A stretch of DNA of 49,807 bases from assembly GCA_964559835.1 (NCBI GenBank), contig CAZLJE010000036.1:1-49807 (forward strand). Reading direction: 5' to 3'. Below, in pieces: positions 42,321 through 49,807 of the stretch. Position numbers and translations under genes: made by a program. The stretch comes from DAISJI01 sp964559835. GTDB lineage: Bacteria > Acidobacteriota > Terriglobia > Terriglobales > Acidobacteriaceae. The notes beneath the pieces are model-generated. The model ran no database searches. It saw nothing but the letters and a program-made list of their open reading frames with translations, and was not told the DNA's origin. The stretch's first letter is position 1; the number at the start of each line of letters is the position of its first letter.

Positions 42321-43588
42321 TTTTTCAGCCGATAGAGCACTTCGCCGGCGCGGGGCACCAGCAGGATGCCTTCCGCTTCGCGGCCGCGCCAGTCGTCGAT
42401 TCGGATCGACGCCGGATCCATGTAGCCGAGGTTGACGCGCCGGCAACGCTCTTCGGGGATGCCTGTCGCCAGCGTTACGCGGATGCGCGGTGTTTCGATG
42501 CCCGTGGCGACGTCGTACGAACCGAGTCCCTTCAGGTGCGTCGAGTGCGCCAGGATCCCGCCGGGATAATCCCGGAACCATCCCCATTGCTTCACGAAGT
42601 AATCGCGGCAGTGGTATCCGATCTCCTCGATGAGCTTGCCGTGGGTGTAACTGATCTCGGTGATATGCGGCGCATAGATGATGACCTCGCCGCCGTTGGC
42701 GATGGCGGGTTCGGTCTTGTACATGCCCTTGGCCGCGGTCCAGATGTCGTCGTAGAGCGTGGGCATGACGGCAAGCACGCGCCGGAACGGTTTATCCACC
42801 CACACGATGTGCTTGCGTGCCGACAGCTCCGAAGCAGCCTGCCAGGCATCGCGTGCCGGACCGAAGTACAGACCCGAGACGCCCTCGTGCATCACCACGA
42901 GCGCAAAGCAGGATGCCGGTCGCGGAATCATGGAAGCCGCGCGATCGATCACCGCGCGAACGGGCGTATAGCCGGAACCAATGACTTCATGGCTTGTGAT
43001 CAGCGCGCCCAGCCAGTGTGTGAGATTGATGATGTCCGGTCCGGCGATGCCGGGGAAGAAATACTTGTTGCCGCCGGAGAAACCCACCACCTCGTGCGGA
43101 AATACTGGACCGCAAATGAGGATGTGGTCGTAGTCGAGGACCAAGCGGTTCAAGTCGACAGGGATATCGCGGGCAAGCTGGCTACGCGTGAGGCGTACGA
43201 CTTCCGGGGCCGGAATAATACCGAGGCGAACGAAGGTGGCAGGGTCGTCCCAGAGATGATTAAAAATGTGCGACACGCCCGCCATTCCATTCACAACCGG
43301 ACGGCCGATGAGTTTCGACAGGTGCTCGTCCGACATTGCCGGGTGGGTGCCGAGGGCAACGAGGTAGTCGAGCGCGGGGACCTGCGGACGCAGCAGTTCG
43401 TCGAACAAATCGAACATCTGCGGCATGGGCATGGTGCGGGTGCCGTCGGGAATCAGCACCAGGACGCGCTTGCCCTTGAGGTCGGCGGAAGCGATGGCCT
43501 GGGCGACGATATCGCGCAGTTCGGCGGCGTTGAGGAACCGGTCGGTCTGACCTTTGCCGATGACCGCAGCCGCGTTCTCAACCGCCAT
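42317..43588 (-). CDS. LarA-like nickel-pincer-type racemase/epimerase
   Basis: The 423-residue protein matches the lactate racemase family (DUF2088 type). Seen are VLVLIPDGTRTMPMPQMF, VALGTHPAMSDEHL, and FPHEVVGFSGGNKYFFPGIA followed by THW, where the family binds the nickel-pincer nucleotide (Lys and His residues kept). Family members racemise or epimerise 2-hydroxyacids such as lactate, malate or gluconate. It lies 15 bases after a gluconokinase gene on the same strand, so a sugar-acid substrate is likely. No larB/larC/larE cofactor genes are in the window. Confidence 0.85.
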   Translation of the reverse strand: MAVENAAAVIGKGQTDRFLNAAELRDIVAQAIASADLKGKRVLVLIPDGTRTMPMPQMFDLFDELLRPQVPALDYLVALGTHPAMSDEHLSKLIGRPVVNGMAGVSHIFNHLWDDPATFVRLGIIPAPEVVRLTRSQLARDIPVDLNRLVLDYDHILICGPVFPHEVVGFSGGNKYFFPGIAGPDIINLTHWLGALITSHEVIGSGYTPVRAVIDRAASMIPRPASCFALVVMHEGVSGLYFGPARDAWQAASELSARKHIVWVDKPFRRVLAVMPTLYDDIWTAAKGMYKTEPAIANGGEVIIYAPHITEISYTHGKLIEEIGYHCRDYFVKQWGWFRDYPGGILAHSTHLKGLGSYDVATGIETPRIRVTLATGIPEERCRRVNLGYMDPASIRIDDWRGREAEGILLVPRAGEVLYRLKK

Positions 43589-43603
43589 GACGAAACACTC
43601 CTG

Positions 43604-44113
43604 TTATGACAGTTTAGCGCTGTCCGCAGCCGGGACACCCAGTTTGCCGCGTATTTTCCGGATGACCTCCTCCGGGGTGGCGGAGATATCGACGACGATT
43701 GCGTCCGTGGGTTCCTCCAGATCGGCGAACTGGCTGGCGAGCATCTCGGGTTTCATGAAGTGGCTCTGACGGGCCGCGATGCGGTTATGGATCAGGTCGA
43801 AGGTGCCTTTCAAGTACACGAAATTAATGTCGCAGCCGCGCGAGAGCCTGTCCCGGTAGCGTTGCTTCAGGGCGGAGCAGGTGACGACTGCATTCTGTCC
43901 GGCAGCGTGCCAGGCACAGAGCGCGTGGCGGATGGCGTCGAGCCATGGCTCGCGATCGGCATCGGTCAGCGGGATGCCACGGCTCATCTTTTCGATGTTG
44001 GCCGCAGGATGGAAGGAATCGGCATCGCGAAAATGCCAGCCCAGGGACTCGGCGAGCATTTGACCGATGAGCGTCTTTCCTGAGCCCGCAACTCCCATCA
44101 GCACCACCAGCAT
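43604..44113 (-). CDS. gntK: Gluconokinase
   Basis: The 169-residue P-loop kinase phosphorylates D-gluconate to 6-phosphogluconate. It shows the Walker A MGVAGSGKTLIGQML at the N-terminus, the substrate-site FRDADSFHPAANIEKMSRG and PLTDADREPWL, VVTCSALKQRYRDRLSRG and SHFMKPEMLASQFADLEEP, all family signatures. The length fits GntK (about 175). ATG 44113 starts MLVVLMGVAGSGKT. The larA-like gene follows after 15 bases, making a two-gene sugar-acid operon. Confidence 0.94.
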   Translation of the reverse strand: MLVVLMGVAGSGKTLIGQMLAESLGWHFRDADSFHPAANIEKMSRGIPLTDADREPWLDAIRHALCAWHAAGQNAVVTCSALKQRYRDRLSRGCDINFVYLKGTFDLIHNRIAARQSHFMKPEMLASQFADLEEPTDAIVVDISATPEEVIRKIRGKLGVPAADSAKLS

Positions 44114-44306
44114 GGATCCCAGCCCCTCCGGAGTCGAAGGTATCACGCGATTTAAAAGATGAAACGCGGATGTAATTGTCCTCTTTTGAACACCTGCGTC
44201 TCCCGACCGGACAGAAGCGGCCGCGCTGATCACGGATCATCAACAACTTACTCCGGCAACGAAGGTGCAAGTGAGCGTGTACAGCGGTCTCAGTCCGCCC
44301 TTACAT

Positions 44307-44376
44307 CGGAGTGACCGGCGGGACGCCGATGTTCCGGTCCAAGCCGGAGTGACCGGCGGGACGCCGATGTTCCGGT
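44307..44376 (+). repeat. 32-bp direct repeat, two copies
   Basis: 44307-44338 and 44345-44376 are identical (core GACCGGCGGGACGCCGATG), spaced by 6 bases. They lie between the divergent gntK and the recombinase-like gene, up to 20 bases before its start. Confidence 0.9.
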
Positions 44377-44396
44377 ATTCGAAAGCCGAGGTTTCC

Positions 44397-44861
44397 ATGA
44401 GCGACGTTGAGCGGTTGCGCCAGCCGGTGAACGCGTTTCCTTCCGACGAAGACATCCTTAAACGCGTGAAAGAGGGGTGGAGGCTGGTGGCGGTGGAATG
44501 GGAGCGGCCGGTTACCCAGCCTTCCAAAACCAGTCAGGCTGGGGCACCCGGCACCGAATCGAAGCAAATCGAGGTGCCATTCGGTCTGAAGGTCTCGGAC
44601 GACTGCCGCTATCTCGAGGAAGATCCGTTGGAGATGGAAGTCCTGACCAGCAGCATGGAACTGATGATCTCCGAATGTCCGTTCACGCGCATTGCGGACG
44701 AACTGAATCGCAAAGGGTTCCGCACGCGCAACGGCGAAGAGTGGACGCCGGTGACGGTGTTCAACATGCTCCCGCGGCTGATCGAAGTCGGGCCGCGGAT
44801 CTTCCCGACGGAAGACTGGGCCGAGCGGCGGCGGAAAATACGCCAACGTGGACTGCTGTAA
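44397..44861 (+). CDS. Small protein with recombinase-type DNA-binding helix-turn-helix
   Basis: The 154-residue protein contains ECPFTRIADELNRKGFRTRN followed by GEEWTPVTVFNMLPRLIEVG (about residues 100-140). This reproduces the helix-turn-helix of the serine-recombinase PF07508 domain, in which a sequence of the type IAxxLNxxGxxTRxGxxWTxxTV is conserved. The catalytic resolvase domain is absent; the N-terminal half (DEDILKRVKEGWRLVAVEWER) is unlike it. It may be a stand-alone DNA-binding protein. The ATG at 44397 is chosen because the upstream frame runs through the direct repeat. Confidence 0.6.
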   Translation: MSDVERLRQPVNAFPSDEDILKRVKEGWRLVAVEWERPVTQPSKTSQAGAPGTESKQIEVPFGLKVSDDCRYLEEDPLEMEVLTSSMELMISECPFTRIADELNRKGFRTRNGEEWTPVTVFNMLPRLIEVGPRIFPTEDWAERRRKIRQRGLL

Positions 44862-44867
44862 ACGTAG

Positions 44868-44947
44868 GTGGGACGTCGTAGGTGGTAGGTCGGGAGTGGA
44901 GCACTAGGAGTCTCGCCGACCTACGACCTACCGCCTGCGACCTACCG
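44868..44947. repeat. GTAGGTCGTAGGT-type hairpin
   Basis: GTCGTAGGTGGTAGGTCGG on the left faces CCGACCTACGACCTACC on the right. The same words recur at 35063-35114. It lies just before the pdxT promoter. Confidence 0.75.
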
Positions 44948-44953
44948 TATAAA
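44948..44953 (+). promoter_or_regulatory. -10 element seven bases before pdxT
   Basis: TATAAA ends seven bases before the GTG start of pdxT and no ribosome-binding site is present, a leaderless arrangement. Confidence 0.4.
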
Positions 44954-44960
44954 ATGGGAT

Positions 44961-45542
44961 GTGGCCTCGGCTCCTGTCAAAATCGGCGTGCTCGCACTGC
45001 AGGGCGATTTCGACGCGCACCGGAAGCGGCTCGAGGAAATCGGCGCGGAAGTCGTGCTGGTCAAGAAACCCGAGCAGTTCGACGAGATTGCCGCGTTGGT
45101 TATTCCCGGCGGCGAGTCCACTACTTTCCTCAAGCTCCTCGGCGAAGAAGGGTTCCAGAAGCTGCGCGAATTCGTGCAGGTGAAGCCGACATTCGGCACG
45201 TGCGCGGGCGCGATCCTGCTGGCGCGCGACGTACTGAACCCACCGCAGCAAGGGTTGGGCGTACTGGATGTAAGCATCCGGCGCAACGCATACGGACGCC
45301 AACTCGACAGCCACATCATCAGCGAACCGACGGAGCTGGGCGGCGAGCCGCTGGAGATGGTCTTCATCCGGGCGCCGAAGTTCGAGCAACTTGGGCCTGC
45401 AGTGAAGGTGCTGGCGCGGGAAGGGAATGACCCGGTGCTGGTCAGAGACCGGCAGGTACTGGCCGCGACATTCCATCCGGAATTATCGGATGACAAACGC
45501 GTGCACGAGTACTTCCTGAAGCAGGTCGTCGCGAATCACTGA
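44961..45542 (+). CDS. pdxT: Pyridoxal 5'-phosphate synthase glutaminase subunit
   Basis: PdxT releases ammonia from glutamine for PdxS. The 193-residue class I glutamine amidotransferase has KIGVLALQGDFDAHRKRLEE, IPGGESTTFLKLL, the nucleophile Cys in FGTCAGAILLARD, and the His-Glu pair in AATFHPELSDDKRVHEYFL. GTG 44961 is the only start that keeps the complete N-terminus. Its stop overlaps that of the convergent multicopper oxidase gene by 7 bases. It is on the same strand as pdxS, but 2.9 kb away and with its own promoter, so the two are not in one transcript. Confidence 0.96.
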   Translation: MASAPVKIGVLALQGDFDAHRKRLEEIGAEVVLVKKPEQFDEIAALVIPGGESTTFLKLLGEEGFQKLREFVQVKPTFGTCAGAILLARDVLNPPQQGLGVLDVSIRRNAYGRQLDSHIISEPTELGGEPLEMVFIRAPKFEQLGPAVKVLAREGNDPVLVRDRQVLAATFHPELSDDKRVHEYFLKQVVANH

Positions 45543-47398
45543 CTGGCCATTAACGGACGAATCCGGAACACCTGCTTCACCGTTTCTGCCTCGATGATTC
45601 CCGGCACGGCCCGCATGAATGTGGTCAGAACCAGTTCGCCCGACGCGGGAACTTTGACTTCATAGTCGTAAGTCTCACCAACAGCGATCAGCTGTGTCGC
45701 CGCGCCTTCGATACGCTGCGGTCCGGGAAGTTCCATGCCATCCTTGCCGACCGCCTTCCACCTCACGGGCTTGCCGCCGGAGAGCAAGGAAAACAGGACT
45801 GGCACGTTGGGCCCGATGTTAATAAGACGCAGGCGATAGGTCTTACCCGCCGTCAACTCCAGCGGCGCAGGCGATTTCGAACCATTCAAGATCAGAGGGC
45901 TGTGTTCATCCGGTCCCCAAGCGGAGACGACGACCTGTTCCGAAGCGGGATCGTACGTGTCGTCAACTACAACCAGGGCGCCTTCTAATCCTCCTCGCAG
46001 CTGTTGGATGTCGTGCCAGTGCGTGTGATAGATGAAGGTGCCGGCGCGTGGCGGAGTCATTCGTGCCACGAACTTCCCGCCCGGCTCGATCCGCGGCGTG
46101 ATCTGAGTGCCGATGCCGGTTATTCCCGGCACGCCGTCGTAATAACTTTCAAGTTCCATTCCGTGCCAGTGAATCGCGGTTGGCTCAGAAAGATGATTCA
46201 CGACCGTAATCTCCGCCGGCTCGCCACGACGCAACACGATCGGCGGCCCGACCAGATGGTCGGAGTCCAGTGTGCTCTGGCCGTCGCGTAGCCGAAGCCG
46301 GACTTGCAGCGGATCCATGGTGGCGGGTTCTACCTCTAATGTGAGCTTACGCGCTTGCTTGTAGGCGGCGGGAACCACCTTGGGAGTTCCTTCGACATCA
46401 ATTGCGAGCACCAGGCCGACCATCCCTGAGTGCGTACCATGCCCAGGCGCACGGCCCTGGATATGGCTGAGGGAGAACGCGGCATCGAGATGCGCCATGA
46501 GATGACAGTGGAACAGCCAGTGTCCTGGCGTGGCCGGCACCCAGCGCATCGTCATGGTGCGGCCGGGCTGCATCAACTCGGTGACGATATCGGGCTGCAT
46601 CTCCGGCTCTAGTACCGTTTCGCTTCGCCAGTCTCCCCGCGTGAGCACTCTGTAATACGAACCGTGCATGTGCATGGGATGATTCCCGGTCGAAGAATTC
46701 ACCCAATGCCACACCACTTGGTCGCCGGCGTGGAGCTTGAGGCGCTCGGTGTATGGCCATGAGCGGCCGTTAATGACGGCGAACTCCTTCAACTCGGCTC
46801 GCGTTTCTGTCTCCTCTCGCCACAACCCGAGGACGAAGATGCGCTCATCAGGCCGGGAATCGGGACCGTCCACCACGAATGCGCCACTCAATTGGGTCTC
46901 GTCGGTATAACGTTTCGCGCCGATCGCGATCGTCGCTTCGGGATTCCCCGCCCAGTAAAAATATGTGCCGGGAGCGCCGGCGTCGAAGACGAACCGATGT
47001 TTCTCTCCGGGTCCGACGGTCACCGGCGCATCGGGACCAGGTCGCGTACAAAACCCGTGCAGTACCATCGGCACCTGTAACTGGTTCTTCACCGTCACAT
47101 CGAGTTTCGTTCTTTGCCGCACCCGGATGAGTGGGCCGGGGATCATAGGCGCCTTGCCGGACTCGGCAAACGCGTACACCCCGATGTGGGGACCGTCCTC
47201 GGCTTCGGGATACCAGTCGCCTTTTCTGATTTCGAGATTCAGCGTGAGCGTCCCACTGTTCAGATCTCCGGCAGGGCTGCGGTTATCGTGCGTGACAATC
47301 CGCGGAAGAGAGGCGTCGGCTGCGATGCTCGCTGATGCGCACAAAAAGGCCGCGCAGGCTAAGCTGAGCGCGGCCCGAATAACAACTCTCCGATACAT
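45536..47398 (-). CDS. Multicopper oxidase with permuted domain order, copy 2
   Basis: The 620-residue exported protein (signal peptide to about residue 27) contains all four copper-ligand motifs of the laccase family, but in changed order. The blue-copper end comes first: NHPMHMHGSYYRVL (240s) and GHWLFHCHLMAHLD (about 293-304). The trinuclear-cluster start follows: AIHWHGMELESYYDGVPG (410s) and GTFIYHTHWHD (about 453-463). An N-terminal cupredoxin-like domain (VLHGFCTRPG, GTYFYWAG) has lost its His ligands, and a copper-free domain (PLILNGSKSP, LRLINIGPN) ends the chain. Oxidation of metal ions or phenols with O2 is expected outside the membrane. It follows the paralogue by 17 bases. Confidence 0.9.
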   Translation of the reverse strand: MYRRVVIRAALSLACAAFLCASASIAADASLPRIVTHDNRSPAGDLNSGTLTLNLEIRKGDWYPEAEDGPHIGVYAFAESGKAPMIPGPLIRVRQRTKLDVTVKNQLQVPMVLHGFCTRPGPDAPVTVGPGEKHRFVFDAGAPGTYFYWAGNPEATIAIGAKRYTDETQLSGAFVVDGPDSRPDERIFVLGLWREETETRAELKEFAVINGRSWPYTERLKLHAGDQVVWHWVNSSTGNHPMHMHGSYYRVLTRGDWRSETVLEPEMQPDIVTELMQPGRTMTMRWVPATPGHWLFHCHLMAHLDAAFSLSHIQGRAPGHGTHSGMVGLVLAIDVEGTPKVVPAAYKQARKLTLEVEPATMDPLQVRLRLRDGQSTLDSDHLVGPPIVLRRGEPAEITVVNHLSEPTAIHWHGMELESYYDGVPGITGIGTQITPRIEPGGKFVARMTPPRAGTFIYHTHWHDIQQLRGGLEGALVVVDDTYDPASEQVVVSAWGPDEHSPLILNGSKSPAPLELTAGKTYRLRLINIGPNVPVLFSLLSGGKPVRWKAVGKDGMELPGPQRIEGAATQLIAVGETYDYEVKVPASGELVLTTFMRAVPGIIEAETVKQVFRIRPLMASQ

Positions 47399-47415
47399 AA
47401 GAACCTGCCTGCCTG

Positions 47416-49344
47416 TTACTTCCTGCTAACGGTCGGTGTGGCAATGACTTCGATCGGCAGCTTGATGTCGGACGCGCCGAACTTGGTCTCCAGGAGAAGC
47501 TTGTTCGGAACCGCCGGCTCGAAGATGTAGTCGTACGTTTCTCCCGCCCCGAAGATCTGCTTGGCATCGGTGGGTTTGTTGTAGAACGCGGGAAGGTCGG
47601 CGCCATCCTTCGCCAGCGGCTGCCACTGGAGCACCTTGTTGTCCTGCAACAAGGAGTATTCGACGGAGTCGTCGCTGGGCGTGATGTTGATGAACCGCAT
47701 CCGGTACTCCTCGCCCGCGCGGAGTTGGATCGCTCCAGGCTTCTGCGTTCCGTTCACGAGCAGGTTGTCGTCGAGGAAACTCGGGCTGGACGTGCTGACC
47801 ACGAATACACGGTCGTGCTCCGGATCGTACTGCTGGCCCGGCTCAAGCACGATCAGCGCACCGTAAAGCCCGGTGGTGAGCTGTTCCATGTCGTGCCAAT
47901 GTGTGTGGTAGATGTACGTTCCCGCGCGCGGCGGCGTCATGTGCGCGATGAACGAGCTGCCGGGCGCGATGGGCGGAGTCACCTGGCGGTTATCTCCGCT
48001 GTATCCCGGCACGCCGTCGTAGTAACTCTCGAGCTCGATACCGTGCCAGTGGATCGCGGTCGGATGGTCGAGGCGATTCACGACGGTGATCTCCGTCGGC
48101 TGGCCGCGATAAACGACGATGGTGGGGCCTAACTCCGTCCCGACCGCGGTGGCGCTGATCTTGCCGCCGTCGCGCAGTTCCATGCTGACGCACTGCCTTT
48201 TGGTTACCGGGTTTACCGGCGTCTTACCAAGTGTGAGCGTCAGCTCTCGTTGCGCCGGTTGCGCCTTGGCTTCCGTCGCGCCCGGGCGGGGTTTCACGTT
48301 GATGCCGAGGATGAGGCCGGCCATACCGGTGGGATTGTGCATCATGTGGTCGCTGCCTTCGTGCTGCGCAACGCCCATCACTCTTGCCGCCGAGTCGGAC
48401 AGTTCCGGGTCGAAGTGGACCGCAAGATGGCAATGGAAGATCCAGTTGCCGGCGTGCGTCGGCGTCCAGGTGACGGCCATCGTGCGGCCAGGCTGCATGA
48501 GTTCGGTGACCGCCATGCGCTGTTCGGCGTTGGAGAAGATCGAATCTTTCTCGCCGTCACCGGCGCTGTCGACACGGAAGTGCGCGCCATGGAGATGCAT
48601 CGGGTGCGGAATGACGCTGGCGTTAATGACACGCCACTTTGCTGTATCACCGACGGTATAGGAAAGGCGCGTTGTGTTCGGCCACGACTTGCCGTTGATG
48701 GTCAGGATCTCATGGAAACCGTGCTCGAAATCGAACTGGACCAACCACGTGTACCAGACGTTGATGACCATCACGCGGTCGTCCGTCGGAGCGCCCTTGG
48801 CATCGACAATCAACGCCCCGGTCATGGTCGTGTCGCCGCCGGGATAGAGGCCATCCATGGGAATCGGAACGAAGCAGCTCGCGCGGTAGAAATACGTTCC
48901 GGGGGCGCCGGCAAGGAAGTTGAATTCCTTGGTTTCGCCGGGATTCACCTGCGTGGCGTTCTTCGCGTCACCCGGCCGCTGGTCCAGGCCGAAGACGAAC
49001 ACTGGGAAGATCTGCGTGTTCTTGAAGTAGGCGTGGATGCGAGTACCTTCCACCACGCGGATCATCGGTCCGGGCATACTCGGGGCCGCGCCTTCTTCGG
49101 TGATGGTGAGGGCCGGGATGCCGGGAGCGTCGTCGGCATCGGGTTGCCAAGCGCCCTCCTTCAGTTCCAGATGCACTGTGAGAACGCCGTCCTGCAGAAC
49201 GCCGGCGGACTTGAGATTGTCGTGAGTGACAACTTTGGGAAGCTTCGAGATGTCAATCGCTGCCAGGCAGGGAATCGAGGACGCGAGACACACAACGACG
49301 AAGAACGCGCGCACACCGCGCACCGTCATGTTGCAACAGCGCAT
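47416..49344 (-). CDS. Multicopper oxidase with permuted domain order, copy 1
   Basis: This paralogue of 642 residues has the same permuted layout: signal peptide (VRGVRAFFVVVCLASSIPCL), degenerate N-terminal cupredoxin domain (VFGLDQRPG, GTYFYRAS), HPMHLHGAHFRV (247-258), NWIFHCHLAVHFD (300-312), then AIHWHGIELESYYDGVPGY and GTYIYHTHWHD, and a copper-free closing domain. A Met/His-rich loop (HEGSDHMMHNPTGM, about 328-341) lies after the T1 motif and may bind copper, as in CueO. GGAGG lies eight bases before ATG 49344; an upstream open frame lacks a signal. The two oxidase genes are one operon, and a copper-type P-ATPase lies elsewhere in the window. Confidence 0.9.
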   Translation of the reverse strand: MRCCNMTVRGVRAFFVVVCLASSIPCLAAIDISKLPKVVTHDNLKSAGVLQDGVLTVHLELKEGAWQPDADDAPGIPALTITEEGAAPSMPGPMIRVVEGTRIHAYFKNTQIFPVFVFGLDQRPGDAKNATQVNPGETKEFNFLAGAPGTYFYRASCFVPIPMDGLYPGGDTTMTGALIVDAKGAPTDDRVMVINVWYTWLVQFDFEHGFHEILTINGKSWPNTTRLSYTVGDTAKWRVINASVIPHPMHLHGAHFRVDSAGDGEKDSIFSNAEQRMAVTELMQPGRTMAVTWTPTHAGNWIFHCHLAVHFDPELSDSAARVMGVAQHEGSDHMMHNPTGMAGLILGINVKPRPGATEAKAQPAQRELTLTLGKTPVNPVTKRQCVSMELRDGGKISATAVGTELGPTIVVYRGQPTEITVVNRLDHPTAIHWHGIELESYYDGVPGYSGDNRQVTPPIAPGSSFIAHMTPPRAGTYIYHTHWHDMEQLTTGLYGALIVLEPGQQYDPEHDRVFVVSTSSPSFLDDNLLVNGTQKPGAIQLRAGEEYRMRFINITPSDDSVEYSLLQDNKVLQWQPLAKDGADLPAFYNKPTDAKQIFGAGETYDYIFEPAVPNKLLLETKFGASDIKLPIEVIATPTVSRK

Positions 49345-49598
49345 GGGAACCGCCTCCAGTTGGATGTTTAGGCCCGCTGCTACCCCAGAACAGGGAAAAG
49401 GAGTTGAGGCAAGGTACTGCCGTTCAGGGTAGAAGTCAATGCGGTCGGCGCAACAAGACGCTACCTCGGTGGTAAATTCGGTGGGAGCGGAGTACGGCTG
49501 AGGGCGTAGGGCTTGGGCTCCCGCTCGCCAACTTTTTCCATTCGCAAGACGGGGCCCTTCGGCCCTAAGCGGTACGCGCTGCGCCCGTCGCGGTCGGG

Positions 49599-49604
49599 TA
49601 TACT
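49599..49604 (+). promoter_or_regulatory. -10 element nine bases before miaB
   Basis: TATACT lies just before ATG 49614 and no ribosome-binding site is seen; transcription would begin two to four bases before the start codon. Confidence 0.4.
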
Positions 49605-49613
49605 TTTCTTTGC

Positions 49614-49807
49614 ATGGCTGTGGCCCCCGACAAGACCTTTTATCTCGAAACATTCGGCTGCCAGATGAACGTCCACGACTCCGAAAAAGTCGTAGGCACA
49701 CTCATTTCGCAAGGATACCGGCAGGTGCCGTCGGTCGAAGAGGCCGACCTGATCCTCTACAACACCTGCTCCATCCGCGACAAAGCCGAGCAGAAGGTCT
49801 TTCACCG
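49614..49807 (+). CDS. miaB: tRNA-2-methylthio-N6-dimethylallyladenosine synthase, 3'-truncated
   Basis: The first 64 codons are in the window. They encode MAVAPDKTFYLETFGCQMN, followed by DSEKVVGTLISQGY, ADLILYNTCSIRDKAEQKVF. This is the N-terminal MTTase domain of the methylthiotransferase family, with Cys in GCQMN and NTCSIR that bind the auxiliary [4Fe-4S] cluster. NTCSIRDKAEQK is the MiaB subtype signature. The radical SAM and TRAM parts lie beyond the window end. Confidence 0.93.
   Translation, partial: MAVAPDKTFYLETFGCQMNVHDSEKVVGTLISQGYRQVPSVEEADLILYNTCSIRDKAEQKVFH

Noticed and set aside
42236..43609. 457-codon open frame antisense to the larA-like gene
   Set aside because: Composition and lack of motifs mark it as a shadow; the minus strand has all LarA-type ligand motifs.
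48250..49371. 373-codon open frame antisense to the first oxidase gene
   Set aside because: It is a shadow frame, His/Arg/Asp-rich without structure, opposite a protein with complete copper motifs.

Overview
The window is GC-rich bacterial chromosome with dense, mostly short operons. Gene content and style point to an Acidobacteriota (Terriglobia/Koribacter-like) genome: a Ser/Thr kinase fused to TPRs, a giant sortilin/VPS10-type BNR-repeat secreted protein, a TIGR03118-type secreted protein, a secreted phospholipase C-type phosphoesterase, Lys/Ala-rich histone-like tails, and many families of short palindromic or tandem repeats between genes. The assignment rests on style and remembered families, not on a search. 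Both ends cut genes: a CCA-adding/poly(A) polymerase-type gene on the left and miaB on the right.

Layout. 1-8.8 kb is housekeeping: nucleotidyltransferase, dnaE, accA, a GAF protein, rdgB, and a REC-PilZ-membrane regulator. 8.9-13 kb holds tRNA-Arg(ACG), a short RecQ, a VOC protein, a TlpA-type lipoprotein, a HAD phosphatase and a small membrane protein. 13-19.7 kb has a glycosyltransferase interrupted by an in-frame TGA, two adjacent pyruvoyl-tetrahydropterin-synthase paralogues with folE, a kinase-TPR receptor, a histone-tailed protein and an SDR. 19.7-24 kb has rhomboid, truB, a radical SAM protein, a methyltransferase and a candidate sigma54-driven small RNA. 24-31.5 kb has a copper-type P-ATPase with four Cys-rich N-terminal modules, a phosphoesterase, basic proteins, an aldo/keto reductase flanked by two paralogous small genes, and a VOC protein.

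31.6-34.3 kb is an AT-richer accessory island. It carries a bicistron of a DUF5343-type protein (with a one-base frameshift) and a Swt1-type HEPN protein that keeps an R-x4-H motif. Next to it is a REP-associated tyrosine transposase (RAYT), and three near-identical CCCACCCTAGC palindromes bracket the two cassettes. This is the best candidate for a poorly described system, perhaps of toxin-antitoxin or defence type.

34.3-49.8 kb has a Cys/His-motif protein, the BNR-repeat protein, two very small genes, a thioesterase, a TIGR03118 protein, pdxS and pdxT (PLP synthase) separated by a larA-like/gluconokinase pair, and two tandem multicopper oxidases whose copper-ligand motifs run in permuted order.

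Several genes lack a Shine-Dalgarno sequence and have a -10-like hexamer 7-11 bases before the start codon, which suggests that leaderless mRNAs are common.
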